64,000 bases of DNA, from contig NZ_JAEMUD010000001.1 of the NCBI RefSeq assembly GCF_018342475.1, forward strand, positions 620,001 to 684,000, in the 5' to 3' direction. A model generated the notes under the pieces. The model searched no databases. It saw only the letters and a list, made by a program, of their open reading frames with translations, and was not told the origin of the DNA. Origin of the DNA: Parachlamydia sp. AcF125 (lineage in GTDB: Bacteria > Chlamydiota > Chlamydiia > Chlamydiales > Parachlamydiaceae). Position numbers and translations under genes: made by a program. Each line of letters starts with the position of its first letter. Position 1 is the first letter of the stretch. Positions 52,248-62,092 of this stretch are shown here, in pieces.

Positions 52248-54671
52248 ATGCTCCATTTTTTTCGAACTTATGAGCGATATTTTTATCTCGTAATCACTTT
52301 TGTGATTGTGATCACATTCTCTTTTTTTGGGACTTATAATGAGATTATTTCCTCCCCAGGAACTGATGAAACAGCCTTTTATAAGGTAGATGGTTCAAAA
52401 GTAGGCCGCACTGACGTGCAAAATATTGTGCATTTTATCGCGACTGATTCAGAGGATAAGCTATCTTATGGAGGCATGTGGGGGCCCAATTTTTTGAATG
52501 ATGGGGTGATTAAAAAAGACTTTCTCCAAACAGGATTAGCAGAAGTTTTAATCCACCATTATCAGAAGGATTTAAAAGACGAGCTTCAAAAAAAGCTAGA
52601 AAAAGAAAAACATTTTTCCCTTTATACCCATCCGCAAGCAAAGTTTGTGGGGGTCGAATCGGTCTGGAATTACCTTGCGCCAGACATGAAAACAAACTTT
52701 GATATTTTGCGTTTTTCTGACAAAGCGACAGATTCTCAAAGCTTGGCATCTCGAGTAAAGCTCTTTTTAGGCCAAAGTCAACTTCCTCCGGCTTTGCTTA
52801 GTAATGTGTTGCGCTATCAAGAAAGGCAATATGACTGGATTTCTCCCGATCTCAATTTAGAGCGCATGGACCTCTCTCTGTTTGGTTATCACACAATTGA
52901 AGATTGGTTTGGGTCCCGTTTTGTCCATTTGGTTGCTCAATTTATTGTAAATGCAGCGACGATTGCCGAGCAAAAAGGGTATGTGGTGACAAAAGAAGAG
53001 GCTCTTGCAGATTTAGTTCAGCACTCAGAAAAAAGTTTTCAAGAAAATCAATCAAGTCCCTATTTGGGCTTAGCGAGCAGTCGCGAATATTTCCATGAAC
53101 AGTTGCGCCGAATGGGAATGGAACAAACAAAAGCTGTGCAAATCTGGAGGCAGGTTTTACTTTTTAGACGCCTTTTTCACGACGTGGGCAGTTCTGTTTT
53201 TATAGACCCTTTAACCATCGGGCAAATCCATCAATTTGGAAATGAATCGGTGACAGGGGATGTTTATCATTTGCCCCCCTCTTTAAGATTTGCTGATTGG
53301 CGTTCCCTGCAAAAATTTGAAGTTTACCTCGAGGCGATTGCGAAAAGGAGAGTAGCAACAAAAAATTTACTGCATTTGCCTACCCAATTGCGTAGTGTAG
53401 AGCAGGTTGTAAAGTTGGCACCGGAATTAGTGCAAAAAAAATATACGGTCGAAATAGCAGAAGTAGATAAAAAGTCTTTGCAATCTCTGTTTGGAATCAA
53501 AGAAACATGGAATTGGGAAGTACAAGAGGCAAACTGGGATAAGCTTACCGTCCACTTTCCAGAGTTAGCTTCGCCGAAAGCTGATACGAAAGAAACGCGC
53601 TTTGCTGTGCTGGAAAATTTAGATCAAAAAATTCGAGCTAGGATAGATGCTTTTGCACGGTCGCAAATGATAGAAGAGAATCCTGCTAAGCTATCAAAGG
53701 CATTACAGGAAGTAAAATCGAAAGTAGTGACTGTAGGGCTTCTTAAAAAAGGGGGATTTACGCTTATTAAAGGTCTTAAAGATTCTCAAGAGCTCATGAA
53801 TTTATTAGATAAAGCTCCTTTAAAAGGACAGGCCGCTAGCTCTCCTGAAGAGGGAGAAGCAGAAGAAAAATTAAAACATTTTACCGCGAATGGAACTCAC
53901 TATTACAGGATTGAAGTGTTGCAAAAAGCTCCTGCTGAAACGATCATGACCTTCCAAGAAGCTGACCAACAGGGAATTTTGGATGAGCTTTTAACTCGAA
54001 CTTTGGAAAATTATTACACCAAAATACGGGAAGAAAGAGAAGAAGAATTCCAGCATGAAGACAAAACGTGGAAAGATTTTGCGACGGTACAAGCTAAAGT
54101 CGCAGAAACTTACTTCCAGCCTTTGTTATCTGCTATTAATGTAGATTACCAAAAAAATAAACCGAAAGACAGCAGTCAATTGATTCAAACTTTGACACCT
54201 GAATTGAGTGCACCGCTGCGTTTTTATGCTTACATGCGAGAAGCTAGGCAAGCCATTCAAAAAACTCCTGAACAGGTTACAGAATGGGTGAATGAGGCCT
54301 CTTCAAAAACTGATGCTGACGACCTTAAAAGTCAATGGAAGCTTGTAAAAGAGGCTTATAAAATTGACCGGGATCATGAGGCGACTGGGATAGCAAAAGA
54401 GAAGGCTCTTAAAATGAGTGAAGGTGACTGGTCACCCGTTACGCCTCTTCCCAATGGGGATATCCATTTCTTTACCATTCAAACTAAAGGCGTTCGTGAA
54501 GACAGCCATGAATTTGAAAGGCAAATGAGTGTGGCTCATCGCCTATTGTCAGATGACGCTCAGCAAGTCTTAATGAGGAAAGTGTTGAAAGAAATCTCAG
54601 ATAAACAAGCGATTTCGCTGGCTTATCTCACCCGTTCTTATGAAGCAGGTGTAGCAGAGGAATCTAAATAG
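52248..54671 (+). CDS. PpiD/SurA-like membrane-anchored periplasmic protein
   Basis: The protein has about 807 residues. Start: GGGAGG lies 11 bases before ATG 52248; a TTG at 52239 is in frame but too close to it. One N-terminal helix (~17-35, FYLVITFVIVITFSFFGTYN) with the rest periplasmic, as in PpiD. A SurA_N-like region (~residues 40-330) holds conserved helical segments, and the C-terminus (GDWSPVTPLPNGDIHFFTI) resembles the late PpiD domain. I do not see a canonical parvulin core motif in the middle, so isomerase activity is uncertain. Likely an envelope-protein folding factor. Confidence 0.7.
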   Translation: MLHFFRTYERYFYLVITFVIVITFSFFGTYNEIISSPGTDETAFYKVDGSKVGRTDVQNIVHFIATDSEDKLSYGGMWGPNFLNDGVIKKDFLQTGLAEVLIHHYQKDLKDELQKKLEKEKHFSLYTHPQAKFVGVESVWNYLAPDMKTNFDILRFSDKATDSQSLASRVKLFLGQSQLPPALLSNVLRYQERQYDWISPDLNLERMDLSLFGYHTIEDWFGSRFVHLVAQFIVNAATIAEQKGYVVTKEEALADLVQHSEKSFQENQSSPYLGLASSREYFHEQLRRMGMEQTKAVQIWRQVLLFRRLFHDVGSSVFIDPLTIGQIHQFGNESVTGDVYHLPPSLRFADWRSLQKFEVYLEAIAKRRVATKNLLHLPTQLRSVEQVVKLAPELVQKKYTVEIAEVDKKSLQSLFGIKETWNWEVQEANWDKLTVHFPELASPKADTKETRFAVLENLDQKIRARIDAFARSQMIEENPAKLSKALQEVKSKVVTVGLLKKGGFTLIKGLKDSQELMNLLDKAPLKGQAASSPEEGEAEEKLKHFTANGTHYYRIEVLQKAPAETIMTFQEADQQGILDELLTRTLENYYTKIREEREEEFQHEDKTWKDFATVQAKVAETYFQPLLSAINVDYQKNKPKDSSQLIQTLTPELSAPLRFYAYMREARQAIQKTPEQVTEWVNEASSKTDADDLKSQWKLVKEAYKIDRDHEATGIAKEKALKMSEGDWSPVTPLPNGDIHFFTIQTKGVREDSHEFERQMSVAHRLLSDDAQQVLMRKVLKEISDKQAISLAYLTRSYEAGVAEESK

Positions 54672-54680
54672 GGAGGGAAA

Positions 54681-55346
54681 ATGGATAACTTTGTTCCTGT
54701 AAGCCCCCTTAATTTTTTTCAGATTCAAGCAGATTGCTATCCATGTGAAATGGAGAGAAAGCACCCCTTTCTCTCCAAGCCTATTCACGAGAAGTTTTTT
54801 CTGCCCGATAATTCAGGTTTATCCAGCGAAGAACCATTTGCCAAGGTTGCTTTAGGGTGGCATGCTGAAGGAATTGCTTGTACTGTTCAACTTCAGGCTC
54901 CTTTCGTGGAAGCTCATTATCCCAATATTCAGAATGGGGATAGTATCGAGCTTTTTCTAGACACGCGAGACATGAAAAATGCGGGTTTTAATACCCGTTT
55001 TTGCCACCATTTTTTCTTTTTAGCCAAAAGCGTAGAAGGAGTTTCTTGTGGAGAAATTACCCGTTTCCGCACTGAGGATTCCCATGAATTATGCGATCCT
55101 AGCGAACTGCAAATGAAAGTAGATTTTACTTCTAAGGATCATACGTTCTATATTTTTATTCCCCGGCAGTGTTTACATGGATATGATCCAGAACAGTTTG
55201 ATCGGCTGGGCTTTACCTATCGAATTAACCGTCCAAAAAGGCCATCTCAGCATTTTTCTGTGCTCTCCAATGAATACCAAATCGATCAACAACCAGCTCT
55301 GTGGGGGAGTTTAAAGTTAATCCATGCCAAAAACAGCTCTAAATAG
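54681..55346 (+). CDS. CBM9/DOMON-like protein
   Basis: The protein has 221 residues. GGGAGG precedes ATG. Resembles the carbohydrate-binding family 9-like beta sandwich: KVALGWHAEGIACTVQLQ, then NGDSIELFLDTRDMKN, FYIFIPRQCLHGY and the end LWGSLKLI. There is no signal peptide, so it is probably cytoplasmic. It lies 9 bases after the PpiD-like gene and 33 before gcsH; a similar hypothetical gene sits next to gcsH in C. trachomatis (CT283 as I recall). Sugar binding is not demonstrated. Confidence 0.75.
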   Translation: MDNFVPVSPLNFFQIQADCYPCEMERKHPFLSKPIHEKFFLPDNSGLSSEEPFAKVALGWHAEGIACTVQLQAPFVEAHYPNIQNGDSIELFLDTRDMKNAGFNTRFCHHFFFLAKSVEGVSCGEITRFRTEDSHELCDPSELQMKVDFTSKDHTFYIFIPRQCLHGYDPEQFDRLGFTYRINRPKRPSQHFSVLSNEYQIDQQPALWGSLKLIHAKNSSK

Positions 55347-55379
55347 CCATCATGCTTTGAGGTTAATAAAGGAGAAGCC

Positions 55380-55742
55380 ATGAAAAGATATACAGAATCG
55401 CACGAGTGGATAGAACTGGAAGGCCCCATCGGGACTATTGGAGTGACAGCTTATGCAAAGCAGGAATTGGGAGACATTGTGTATGTAGAGCTCCCCTATG
55501 TAGGCAAAAAAGTTTTTAAAGGTGGTGAGGCGGCTGTACTTGAATCTACCAAGGCCGCTTCAGATGTCTATTCTCCTGTTTCCGGAACAATTTTAGAGGT
55601 AAACGATCAGCTTTCTACTGAAGTACAAAAAATCAATGACTCGCCCGAAAAAGAGGGGTGGCTCTTTAAAGTACAGCTTGACAATTTAGAAGAAGTTGCG
55701 TCACTTATGACTTGGGAAGAATATCAGAAATCATTAGGCTAG
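55380..55742 (+). CDS. gcsH: Glycine cleavage H-like lipoyl protein
   Basis: The protein has 120 residues. Lipoyl-Lys in AVLESTKAASDVYSPVSG; N-terminal MKRYTESHEWIELEG and later VNDQLSTEVQKINDSPEKEGWL are typical. No other glycine cleavage genes (gcvT, gcvP) are in the window. Chlamydiae keep GcsH with a lipoate ligase but lack the full cleavage system, so it may serve lipoate metabolism. AAGGAGAAG lies close to the ATG. Confidence 0.93.
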   Translation: MKRYTESHEWIELEGPIGTIGVTAYAKQELGDIVYVELPYVGKKVFKGGEAAVLESTKAASDVYSPVSGTILEVNDQLSTEVQKINDSPEKEGWLFKVQLDNLEEVASLMTWEEYQKSLG

Positions 55743-56160
55743 CAGCTACAGGTAAATTTTATTTCCTCCAGCGCCTTAAAATCTAGCTCATTTAAAAGAA
55801 CTAAGCACAGTACATCTTATTCGGTGGGATTGCGATTCCCGTAAATAATACAGGCCTAAATCACGCTTTGTATGCAAAAGGGTCCGCCCAAAAAGTCAAA
55901 TCAGAAGGGCGGTTCCTTAAAAATAGCTTTGTTTTAAGATCTGGAAAGTTAGAGCAGTGAGAAGCTTTTTTTTAAGTCTTCTCATTTCTTAAGCATCACA
56001 TACTCAGTCTTATGCAATTTTACAATTAATCAAAAAGTAAATGATTTTTTCCTACTTGTAATGTTTTTAGGATTTAGTTAGTGTGACCCTATTCTTTCTT
56101 TAAGCGGTGCTGATCGTTTTTTTATATTTTAAACGTGGCTTACAATCAAAGGAATTGGCG
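55743..56160. other. Intergenic region after gcsH
   Basis: 418 bases without a gene. An inverted pair CCGCCC (55884-55889)/GGGCGG (55907-55912) stands out in AT-rich sequence, too far (~140 bases) from gcsH to be a normal terminator; it could be an insertion-sequence end remnant or a terminator reading either way. AAGGA precedes the next start at 7 bases. Confidence 0.35.
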
Positions 56161-57939
56161 ATGAATGTCGAGTTTTCATTAATAAATAAATTTCCTAAGT
56201 CTGCTAACATAAAAAGTAACGAAGCTTCTTTTTCAACTTTTTTCATTAATTCGTTTGTATCTCAGACGGCTCTTCAAGCAGCAAACAAACCCAGAAAAGT
56301 AACAAGCATTAAATGTTTCTTCACCCGTATCGTGCGCAAAATTGTCAAATTTTTTGAAAAGTTTATGTCTGCACTTATTCGAACGGTAAAAAAACCTTTC
56401 AAGAAACGCGCTGTATTTGTTATACCCACGCCTCCTCCCTCCCCGGCGCTTCCGGCTATCAAGAAAACTTCCAATCAGCTAAAAGGCCAAGCATCTCATC
56501 TAGCTTCTCCTTCTCTTGCGCAGGCTAGCGCTCCAGCACCAAATTTTCCTCATAAACCTTCTCCAAGCTTTGCAACCCCTACGAATAAAGATTTGCAAAA
56601 CTTTTTGGTAAAAAAAGATTCAAACAAATCTCTCACTCTTAGAAACCTTGTTGAGGCCAAAGATTCAATTCCATTAAAGAGTTCAGGTGAGGAGGCTTCA
56701 TCAGAGGGGCTAACTGTGCGACAGAAAATTGCAAAATTGAATGGAGCCCACACTCCCCTTCTAGAGACCAAGCCTCAACCACCAAAGTCTGTAAGCCAAG
56801 CGGCAAAAAGGGAAGAAAATCTTCAACAAATACCCATTTCTGTTGGTCCAGATGAAGCTTTACCACCCAAAATCCCCCTGAAAGCATCTGAGGAAATCAC
56901 ACCCCCAGTAGTAAAGACAAATGGCAAAGAAGCACCCACCTCGGAGATTTGGACAAATACTGACAAGCCAGAAAATGGACAAGTGCTTATGAGATCGGGA
57001 GCTATCGATCGTGTGATTTTTCCAACCATGCAGCCTACTGCAAATGGAGTGATTTCGGTGAAAGCGGGACATATGAATCCCTCGCTAAGTTCAGAGTTTG
57101 TGAAGATAGGGGAATATCCAGAAGATCATGATCATGCTGAATCTTCTTTACCGGAAGAAATAGTGTTTAATAGAGATAAGGCCTTAAAGAGGGAAGCTGA
57201 TCCGGTGAAGATGGATAAAGGCTCCCATTCTTCGGGTTCGACCTCGCCTCAAAGCTCTCCCTTGGCTCAAGAGGCAGAAAGAAAGGGGGAAGAGGGGCAA
57301 ATGCGGTCGTTAGCAAGCTCCGATTTTATTGATTTAGCGATCTCTTCTTCAGAAAATGCTAAGCCTGCTACAAATGGAAAAACTGATTTTGCGGCCATGA
57401 AAGCGGCGCAAGTTTGGAACCAGAAAGGTCAAATGAAGGCTCTGAAAGAGGAAGATGTTAAAGCAAATAAGACCCAGGAAGCGCTCAAGGCTTCAAGCCC
57501 AGCTCCTATTCAGGGCACTACCCTGCAAAAAGGTGCACGAGATCGCATTAAAGCCGACCTAGAAAAATTTTTGAGTCCCAAACCCAACATTTGCATGACT
57601 CCTGAACGTCCAGCTTGTTCTACCCCTAATCCTTCTCTCTATGACCTACCTCTTACATGGGAGACCCCTCTAAAAGAAAACGGGAGTTCCAAGCTGCGAA
57701 AGGGCGTGTTGTGGCCTGAAGGTAACCCAATAGCTCAGTTAAATAGTCCTGTTAAAACGGATGATATCTTGTTCGCTTATGGCTCAAAATCCTCTGAATC
57801 CAATCCTGGGGATTCTCCTGTTTTAAGTCGCATTAACAGTCCGAACAAGCTGGTACATTTGACTAAAGACAGGCCTGTACGGCCCACACGCTCTCCTTCA
57901 AAAAAGATGGTGAAGAAAGATGCTTTTCCAGAAGCTTAA
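56161..57939 (+). CDS. Large Ser/Pro/Lys-rich, largely disordered protein; effector candidate
   Basis: The product has 592 residues; the frame opens at 56107, but AAGGA at 7-base spacing favours ATG 56161. The N-terminal ~70 residues include a Val/Phe/Ser-rich segment (TFFINSFVSQTA). A basic stretch IVRKIVKFFEKF is amphipathic. The rest is low-complexity Ser/Pro/Lys/Glu with PPPSPALP-like and SSPLAQEA-like tracts and short recurring elements (PATNGK, ANGV, TNGK). There is no signal peptide or catalytic motif. Long disordered, Pro-rich orphans in chlamydiae are often type III substrates; that is inference. A shared terminator follows, against the next gene. Confidence 0.65.
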   Translation: MNVEFSLINKFPKSANIKSNEASFSTFFINSFVSQTALQAANKPRKVTSIKCFFTRIVRKIVKFFEKFMSALIRTVKKPFKKRAVFVIPTPPPSPALPAIKKTSNQLKGQASHLASPSLAQASAPAPNFPHKPSPSFATPTNKDLQNFLVKKDSNKSLTLRNLVEAKDSIPLKSSGEEASSEGLTVRQKIAKLNGAHTPLLETKPQPPKSVSQAAKREENLQQIPISVGPDEALPPKIPLKASEEITPPVVKTNGKEAPTSEIWTNTDKPENGQVLMRSGAIDRVIFPTMQPTANGVISVKAGHMNPSLSSEFVKIGEYPEDHDHAESSLPEEIVFNRDKALKREADPVKMDKGSHSSGSTSPQSSPLAQEAERKGEEGQMRSLASSDFIDLAISSSENAKPATNGKTDFAAMKAAQVWNQKGQMKALKEEDVKANKTQEALKASSPAPIQGTTLQKGARDRIKADLEKFLSPKPNICMTPERPACSTPNPSLYDLPLTWETPLKENGSSKLRKGVLWPEGNPIAQLNSPVKTDDILFAYGSKSSESNPGDSPVLSRINSPNKLVHLTKDRPVRPTRSPSKKMVKKDAFPEA

Positions 57940-57950
57940 CCATTCTCTCC

Positions 57951-57982
57951 AGGCATCCTGTTTAGGATGCCTTGGGTCTTTT
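57951..57982. terminator. Bidirectional hairpin terminator between convergent genes
   Basis: AGGCATCC (57951-57958) and GGATGCCT (57965-57972) pair around TGTTTA. A T-rich tail follows on the plus strand. It overlaps the stop of the minus-strand gene and lies 12 bases after the plus-strand one. Confidence 0.7.
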
Positions 57983-59251
57983 AGCGAGTTTTTCCGTGAC
58001 ATATGTTTCTGGCAAAAGGTCGCAAATTAAATTTTGAGAAAATTCCTCTAATTGCTCCTTTCGCGTATGATCACTTCTATAAATGGTATAGATGACCTCT
58101 TCAAAAAAGAGGGCCTTAATCCAATTTTCTTTCTCTGGAAATAATTTAATCGATTCTTCTAACCAAAGGTCGAGCGGGACCTCACTATAAGCCTCTTCGA
58201 CTATCTGCTGGCTGTAAGGTTTAAGACAGTTAGAAATTAAGCTATGGATCGCTTGCTTTTTGGAAGATTCACTGTGGCAAAAATGGTGCTTGGCAGAATG
58301 AAATAATTGAAATAGAGAAGTTGTGTTTGGAAAAGCTGGGTCTCTTGTTTCTTTAAAAAATACTTCCAATGATTCCCCTACCTGGGTTTTAAAATGAAGG
58401 ATTCTTCCTTCATCACTCAGCTCAAGTTGCTGGTGAACTCCCGGACGTACTGTCGCTCGCATGGCTTCCCAGTACGCTTCTAAAGCCATAGGATCTGCGG
58501 CAGTTAAATTGACATGTTCAAAAGCTTTATCTTCGTTAGCATCTAGGCTTGATTTTTCTTTTTTGCGAATTTCTGAAGCCTCACTTCCGGCTTTATGTGT
58601 AAAACCTCCCATGAGCTGCAAGCGGAAAGAATCAAGCTTTTTTGTATACCTTAACACTGATCGGCACACTTTAATAAAGGGCTGGGTTGAGCTTTGATAT
58701 AAGCTGGACGGGGAAATTTTAGATAATTCGCCATTTGCTTGATTAGTTATTTTCAGATCTTTTTGAGAGGGAATTAGATAGCCGTTGAATTTTCTCAAGG
58801 CAAACTTTAGCCGGGCCCAAGTTCTTTTCTTGGGCTCTTCGGAGCATTGATTCCATTTCTGAAAGATTTGAAAGTAATTTTTAAAAAGCGCAGCTGCTCG
58901 CAAAGTGTAGTAATTGGGGGAAGTGATTGCTTCTACTTTATCGTTTTCTCTCACGATTTTACGCAAACGTGTGTTTGCCTTATTGATAACTTGAATCGAT
59001 TGGGCCACTAACTTAAGCTTTTGGTCGGTGGCTTGCTGCCGCTCTTGTCGCTTTTTTTTGGAAAGGATACTGGAAATTAAACGACTGATCTCAGCAAGGC
59101 GGGCGTGTATCCATGAATATTTGGGGAGGGAGACAAAGACTTTCTCTTCTTCTATCGTAACATTCGAGATTCCGTAGTGAGAAATTTTTGCCACTTCCTG
59201 GATAGCATCGAAATAAGTGAGATATTCTTGTTGGGTAAGATTTGCGATCAT
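57962..59251 (-). CDS. Hypothetical protein, helical, orphan
   Basis: The product has 429 residues, not recognised. AAGGG at 7-base spacing supports ATG 59251. No signal peptide or membrane helix. Predicted helix-rich by composition, with a Lys/Arg-rich region near ~65-80 (SILSKKKRQERQQATDQK), a mid-region Ser/Lys linker, and a C-terminal Leu-rich part containing many Trp and Tyr residues. It faces the large disordered protein tail-to-tail and shares its terminator. Like that gene it could be a lineage-specific effector; no evidence decides. Confidence 0.6.
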   Translation of the reverse strand: MIANLTQQEYLTYFDAIQEVAKISHYGISNVTIEEEKVFVSLPKYSWIHARLAEISRLISSILSKKKRQERQQATDQKLKLVAQSIQVINKANTRLRKIVRENDKVEAITSPNYYTLRAAALFKNYFQIFQKWNQCSEEPKKRTWARLKFALRKFNGYLIPSQKDLKITNQANGELSKISPSSLYQSSTQPFIKVCRSVLRYTKKLDSFRLQLMGGFTHKAGSEASEIRKKEKSSLDANEDKAFEHVNLTAADPMALEAYWEAMRATVRPGVHQQLELSDEGRILHFKTQVGESLEVFFKETRDPAFPNTTSLFQLFHSAKHHFCHSESSKKQAIHSLISNCLKPYSQQIVEEAYSEVPLDLWLEESIKLFPEKENWIKALFFEEVIYTIYRSDHTRKEQLEEFSQNLICDLLPETYVTEKLAKRPKAS

Positions 59252-59373
59252 AAAGGATCCCTTGATGTTGAAAAACAGTTAAAGGATTTATTCTAAAAGA
59301 TTCGCTGTTTCCAACAAATAGAAATTTCCGTAAAATTTAGCTTGCTTTGCAACTTTTGCTTTAAAAAGGTTAA

Positions 59374-62025
59374 ATGTCACTTAAATTTTCCATCCAAAGA
59401 AAAAGCTTAGTAGAAGAGTCCGGATTTTCAGTCAAAGTAGAAGATCATCATGGAGCTCCTCTTTCAAAATTTTCCTCCTTGCTTGCTCTAGCCGTCGGAA
59501 AAGAGAAAGTAGAACAAGAGGTGCTGCATTTTTTAGCAAAAGAGGGCACCCCTTCCGAAAATAATCCTTGGATCATAAAAATTTCTAACCTTTCTTCTTT
59601 AAAAGCCTTAAAGCTTTTAGCAGCTACAGGAAGTCTATTTTTTGATAATCGGGCGTTGATTACCGATTTTTTCACTCCTGTGGAGTTTTATTACGTGGTG
59701 GAGGAGGCCTCAGAAGTAGCCGTTTCGGGTAAACTTAAGACGTCTCAAGAGGAATTTGATATTCGAGAGTGTGATTTTGTGACGGGAGGCCCTCCGCACT
59801 GGTTTATTAGAGGAAATTTTTTGCGCCTCATCTCGACAGAGGTTTCCTGGAAAAATTTGCAGAAAATGTTGATTAAGCCCTCCCCAGAATGGGTAAAAAA
59901 CTTTTTAAAAGAGTTTCGAGAAGACAGCAGGCTAGAAGAAGCAAAAATCCTTTTTCAAAATGAATCCCTTGCTCTTTTTCAAGAAGTGTCGCCTCTCCCT
60001 TGCCTAATTTTAAAAGATCGATGGGGTTCATTTGCGGATTTGTGGATGTGCTATGGAGAAAGCAGGATTCAGTATGGAGAAAGGAGTTGTTCTTCCATTC
60101 CACGAGATCTCAAAACAGAGAGCTTATGGGAGGGAGATTTACTCGAGACAGGTTTTCAAAAAAAGCAGGTAGGGACCTCTCAATACTATTGTCCCTTGGA
60201 AGAGGTTCCTAAAAGCCTCAGCTTTCTTTTAGAGTTAGGCTGGACAGTATGGGATTTTCGAGGGCAGAGAGTGGTAAATTACTCGAGTGGAACTTTAGAC
60301 TTGCAAACAGGCCATAAAGAAATTTTGATTCGGGGGAAATTGCGCTTTGAAAATTATGAAGCTGATTTAGGGGCTGTGGTGGGGGCTTTTAATCGCCGAG
60401 AAAACTTTGTCACGATTGGCTCTGGGGTAGTGGGATTGTTGCCTCAGAATTTTAATAAAAGTGGCCTGTCTGATTTAGCAGAAGAAGGAGAAATTGTGGC
60501 GGGAGGCATTAAAACGAAAAAAAGTCATTTTGGCTCTCTTGTAGATTTATTTGACTCTCCTTACTCCATTTCCACAGACCGCTCTTTTGCGCAACTTCGG
60601 CAAGGTTTACTGAACTTAAATGAAGCGACACCTTTACCTTTAGTAAATTTTACCGGAAGTTTGCGTCCTTACCAAGAAGCAGGGGTAAAGTGGCTAAAAT
60701 TTTTGTTCGAGCATAATTTTCATGGAGTTTTAGCAGATGATATGGGATTAGGCAAAACGGTGCAGGTTTTAGCTTTTTTATCGATGTTAGACCCTACGAT
60801 GCCTGTTTTGATTGTTTTGCCGACTTCTTTGATTTTTAATTGGAAAAGAGAAATAGAGAAATTTTTAAAAAAACAAAGTCTCTTTATTTATCATGGTGGC
60901 GATCGCCTTAAGCAATGGGAGGCGTGGGACAAAAAAGGGATTATTCTGACCTCCTATGCGACTCTAAGGATCGATCTGCCCTTTTTTAAGGAGATCGATT
61001 TCCAAGCAATTGTTTTAGATGAAGCCCAAGCGATTAAGAATGCGCATACTTTGACGGCTCAATCCTTGATTCAACTAAAAGCTCGATTTCGATTATCCCT
61101 TACAGGAACTCCTATTGAGAATCATCTGGGGGAATTATGGTCCCAATTTCGCTTTTTAATGCCTGAACTTTTGGGGAGTGAAAAAGACTTTCAACACGAT
61201 TTGCAAGCTTCTGAAGGAGACTTAAGGTATTTACAGAGAATTAAAAAGAAAATTCGCCCCTTCCTGATGCGTCGAAAAAAAGAAGAAGTTGCAAAGGACT
61301 TACCCGCCAAAATCGAACAAAGAGTATGGGTTGAAATGGGTGCTGAGCAACGGCAAGTTTATGAAGATTATTTGAGTGGCATACGGGGTAATTTGTTTAA
61401 AAAGGTTAAGCTGGATGGGATTTCAAAACATCGCATGGAAGTTTTAGAAGCTATTTTGCGCTTGCGCCAGATTTGTTGCCATCCGCTTTTAGTGACAGCT
61501 CAAGAAGGGACATATGCAGCCAGTGCAAAATTGGAGGTATTGATCCAAGATTTAGAAACATTAGCGGAAGAGGGAAAAAAAGCTCTGGTATACAGCCAAT
61601 TTACACGCATGCTTGGATTGATTGCTAAAGAATTACAAAAAAAAGGATGGCGGTTTGTTTATTTAGATGGCAATACGCTGAATCGGGAGAAAGTGGTGAC
61701 CCAATTTCAGGAAGACCCCTCGATCTCTTTTTTTCTCATCAGCTTAAAAGCAGGTGGGGTGGGATTAAATTTGACCTCGGCTGATTATGTCTATTTGTTT
61801 GATCCTTGGTGGAATGAAGCCATTGAAAATCAGGCGATTGACCGCGCTCATAGGATTGGACGCCAAGCTACCGTAATTGCTAAGCGGCTGATTACCCTCG
61901 AAAGCATTGAGGAGAAAATTTTAAAATTAAAAGAAAACAAGCGCCAAATGATTGAAAATCTATTTGACGACTCTGATAGCCAATCTCCGTTATCCGCAGA
62001 AGACTTTCAGTTTTTACTTTCTTGA
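59374..62025 (+). CDS. SNF2/SWI2-family DNA-dependent ATPase
   Basis: The protein has 883 residues. The Snf2 core begins near residue 430: DDMGLGKTVQVL (Walker A), DEAQAIKN (Walker B), SLTGTPIENHLGELWS (motif III), then VYSQFTRMLG, LISLKAGGVGLNLT and AIDRAHRIGRQ (motifs V and VI). The ~430 residues before it match the SNF2-associated N-terminal region of bacterial HepA-like proteins. AAAGG lies 4 bases before the ATG. Chlamydiae carry one or two such proteins; the cell role may be nucleoid remodelling or transcription recycling. Divergent start region with the preceding minus gene (~120 bases). Confidence 0.92.
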   Translation: MSLKFSIQRKSLVEESGFSVKVEDHHGAPLSKFSSLLALAVGKEKVEQEVLHFLAKEGTPSENNPWIIKISNLSSLKALKLLAATGSLFFDNRALITDFFTPVEFYYVVEEASEVAVSGKLKTSQEEFDIRECDFVTGGPPHWFIRGNFLRLISTEVSWKNLQKMLIKPSPEWVKNFLKEFREDSRLEEAKILFQNESLALFQEVSPLPCLILKDRWGSFADLWMCYGESRIQYGERSCSSIPRDLKTESLWEGDLLETGFQKKQVGTSQYYCPLEEVPKSLSFLLELGWTVWDFRGQRVVNYSSGTLDLQTGHKEILIRGKLRFENYEADLGAVVGAFNRRENFVTIGSGVVGLLPQNFNKSGLSDLAEEGEIVAGGIKTKKSHFGSLVDLFDSPYSISTDRSFAQLRQGLLNLNEATPLPLVNFTGSLRPYQEAGVKWLKFLFEHNFHGVLADDMGLGKTVQVLAFLSMLDPTMPVLIVLPTSLIFNWKREIEKFLKKQSLFIYHGGDRLKQWEAWDKKGIILTSYATLRIDLPFFKEIDFQAIVLDEAQAIKNAHTLTAQSLIQLKARFRLSLTGTPIENHLGELWSQFRFLMPELLGSEKDFQHDLQASEGDLRYLQRIKKKIRPFLMRRKKEEVAKDLPAKIEQRVWVEMGAEQRQVYEDYLSGIRGNLFKKVKLDGISKHRMEVLEAILRLRQICCHPLLVTAQEGTYAASAKLEVLIQDLETLAEEGKKALVYSQFTRMLGLIAKELQKKGWRFVYLDGNTLNREKVVTQFQEDPSISFFLISLKAGGVGLNLTSADYVYLFDPWWNEAIENQAIDRAHRIGRQATVIAKRLITLESIEEKILKLKENKRQMIENLFDDSDSQSPLSAEDFQFLLS

Positions 62026-62053
62026 AGGGGCATAAGCTCTTGCAAAAAAGCAG

Positions 62054-62086
62054 GCGCACTAGATGCTTGTCATACAAATAGTGCGC
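62054..62086. terminator. Inverted repeat between convergent genes
   Basis: GCGCACTA (62054-62061) and TAGTGCGC (62079-62086) pair perfectly with a 17-base loop, 28 bases after the helicase stop and 6 bases from the folE stop. No T run, so termination is only likely from position. Confidence 0.4.
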
Positions 62087-62092
62087 AAGAGT

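Noticed and set aside
55884-55912. Terminator of gcsH or insertion-sequence end
   Set aside because: The stem is only 6 bp, lies ~140 bases from gcsH, has no T run, and no transposase piece is near; kept only as a remark in the gap entry.
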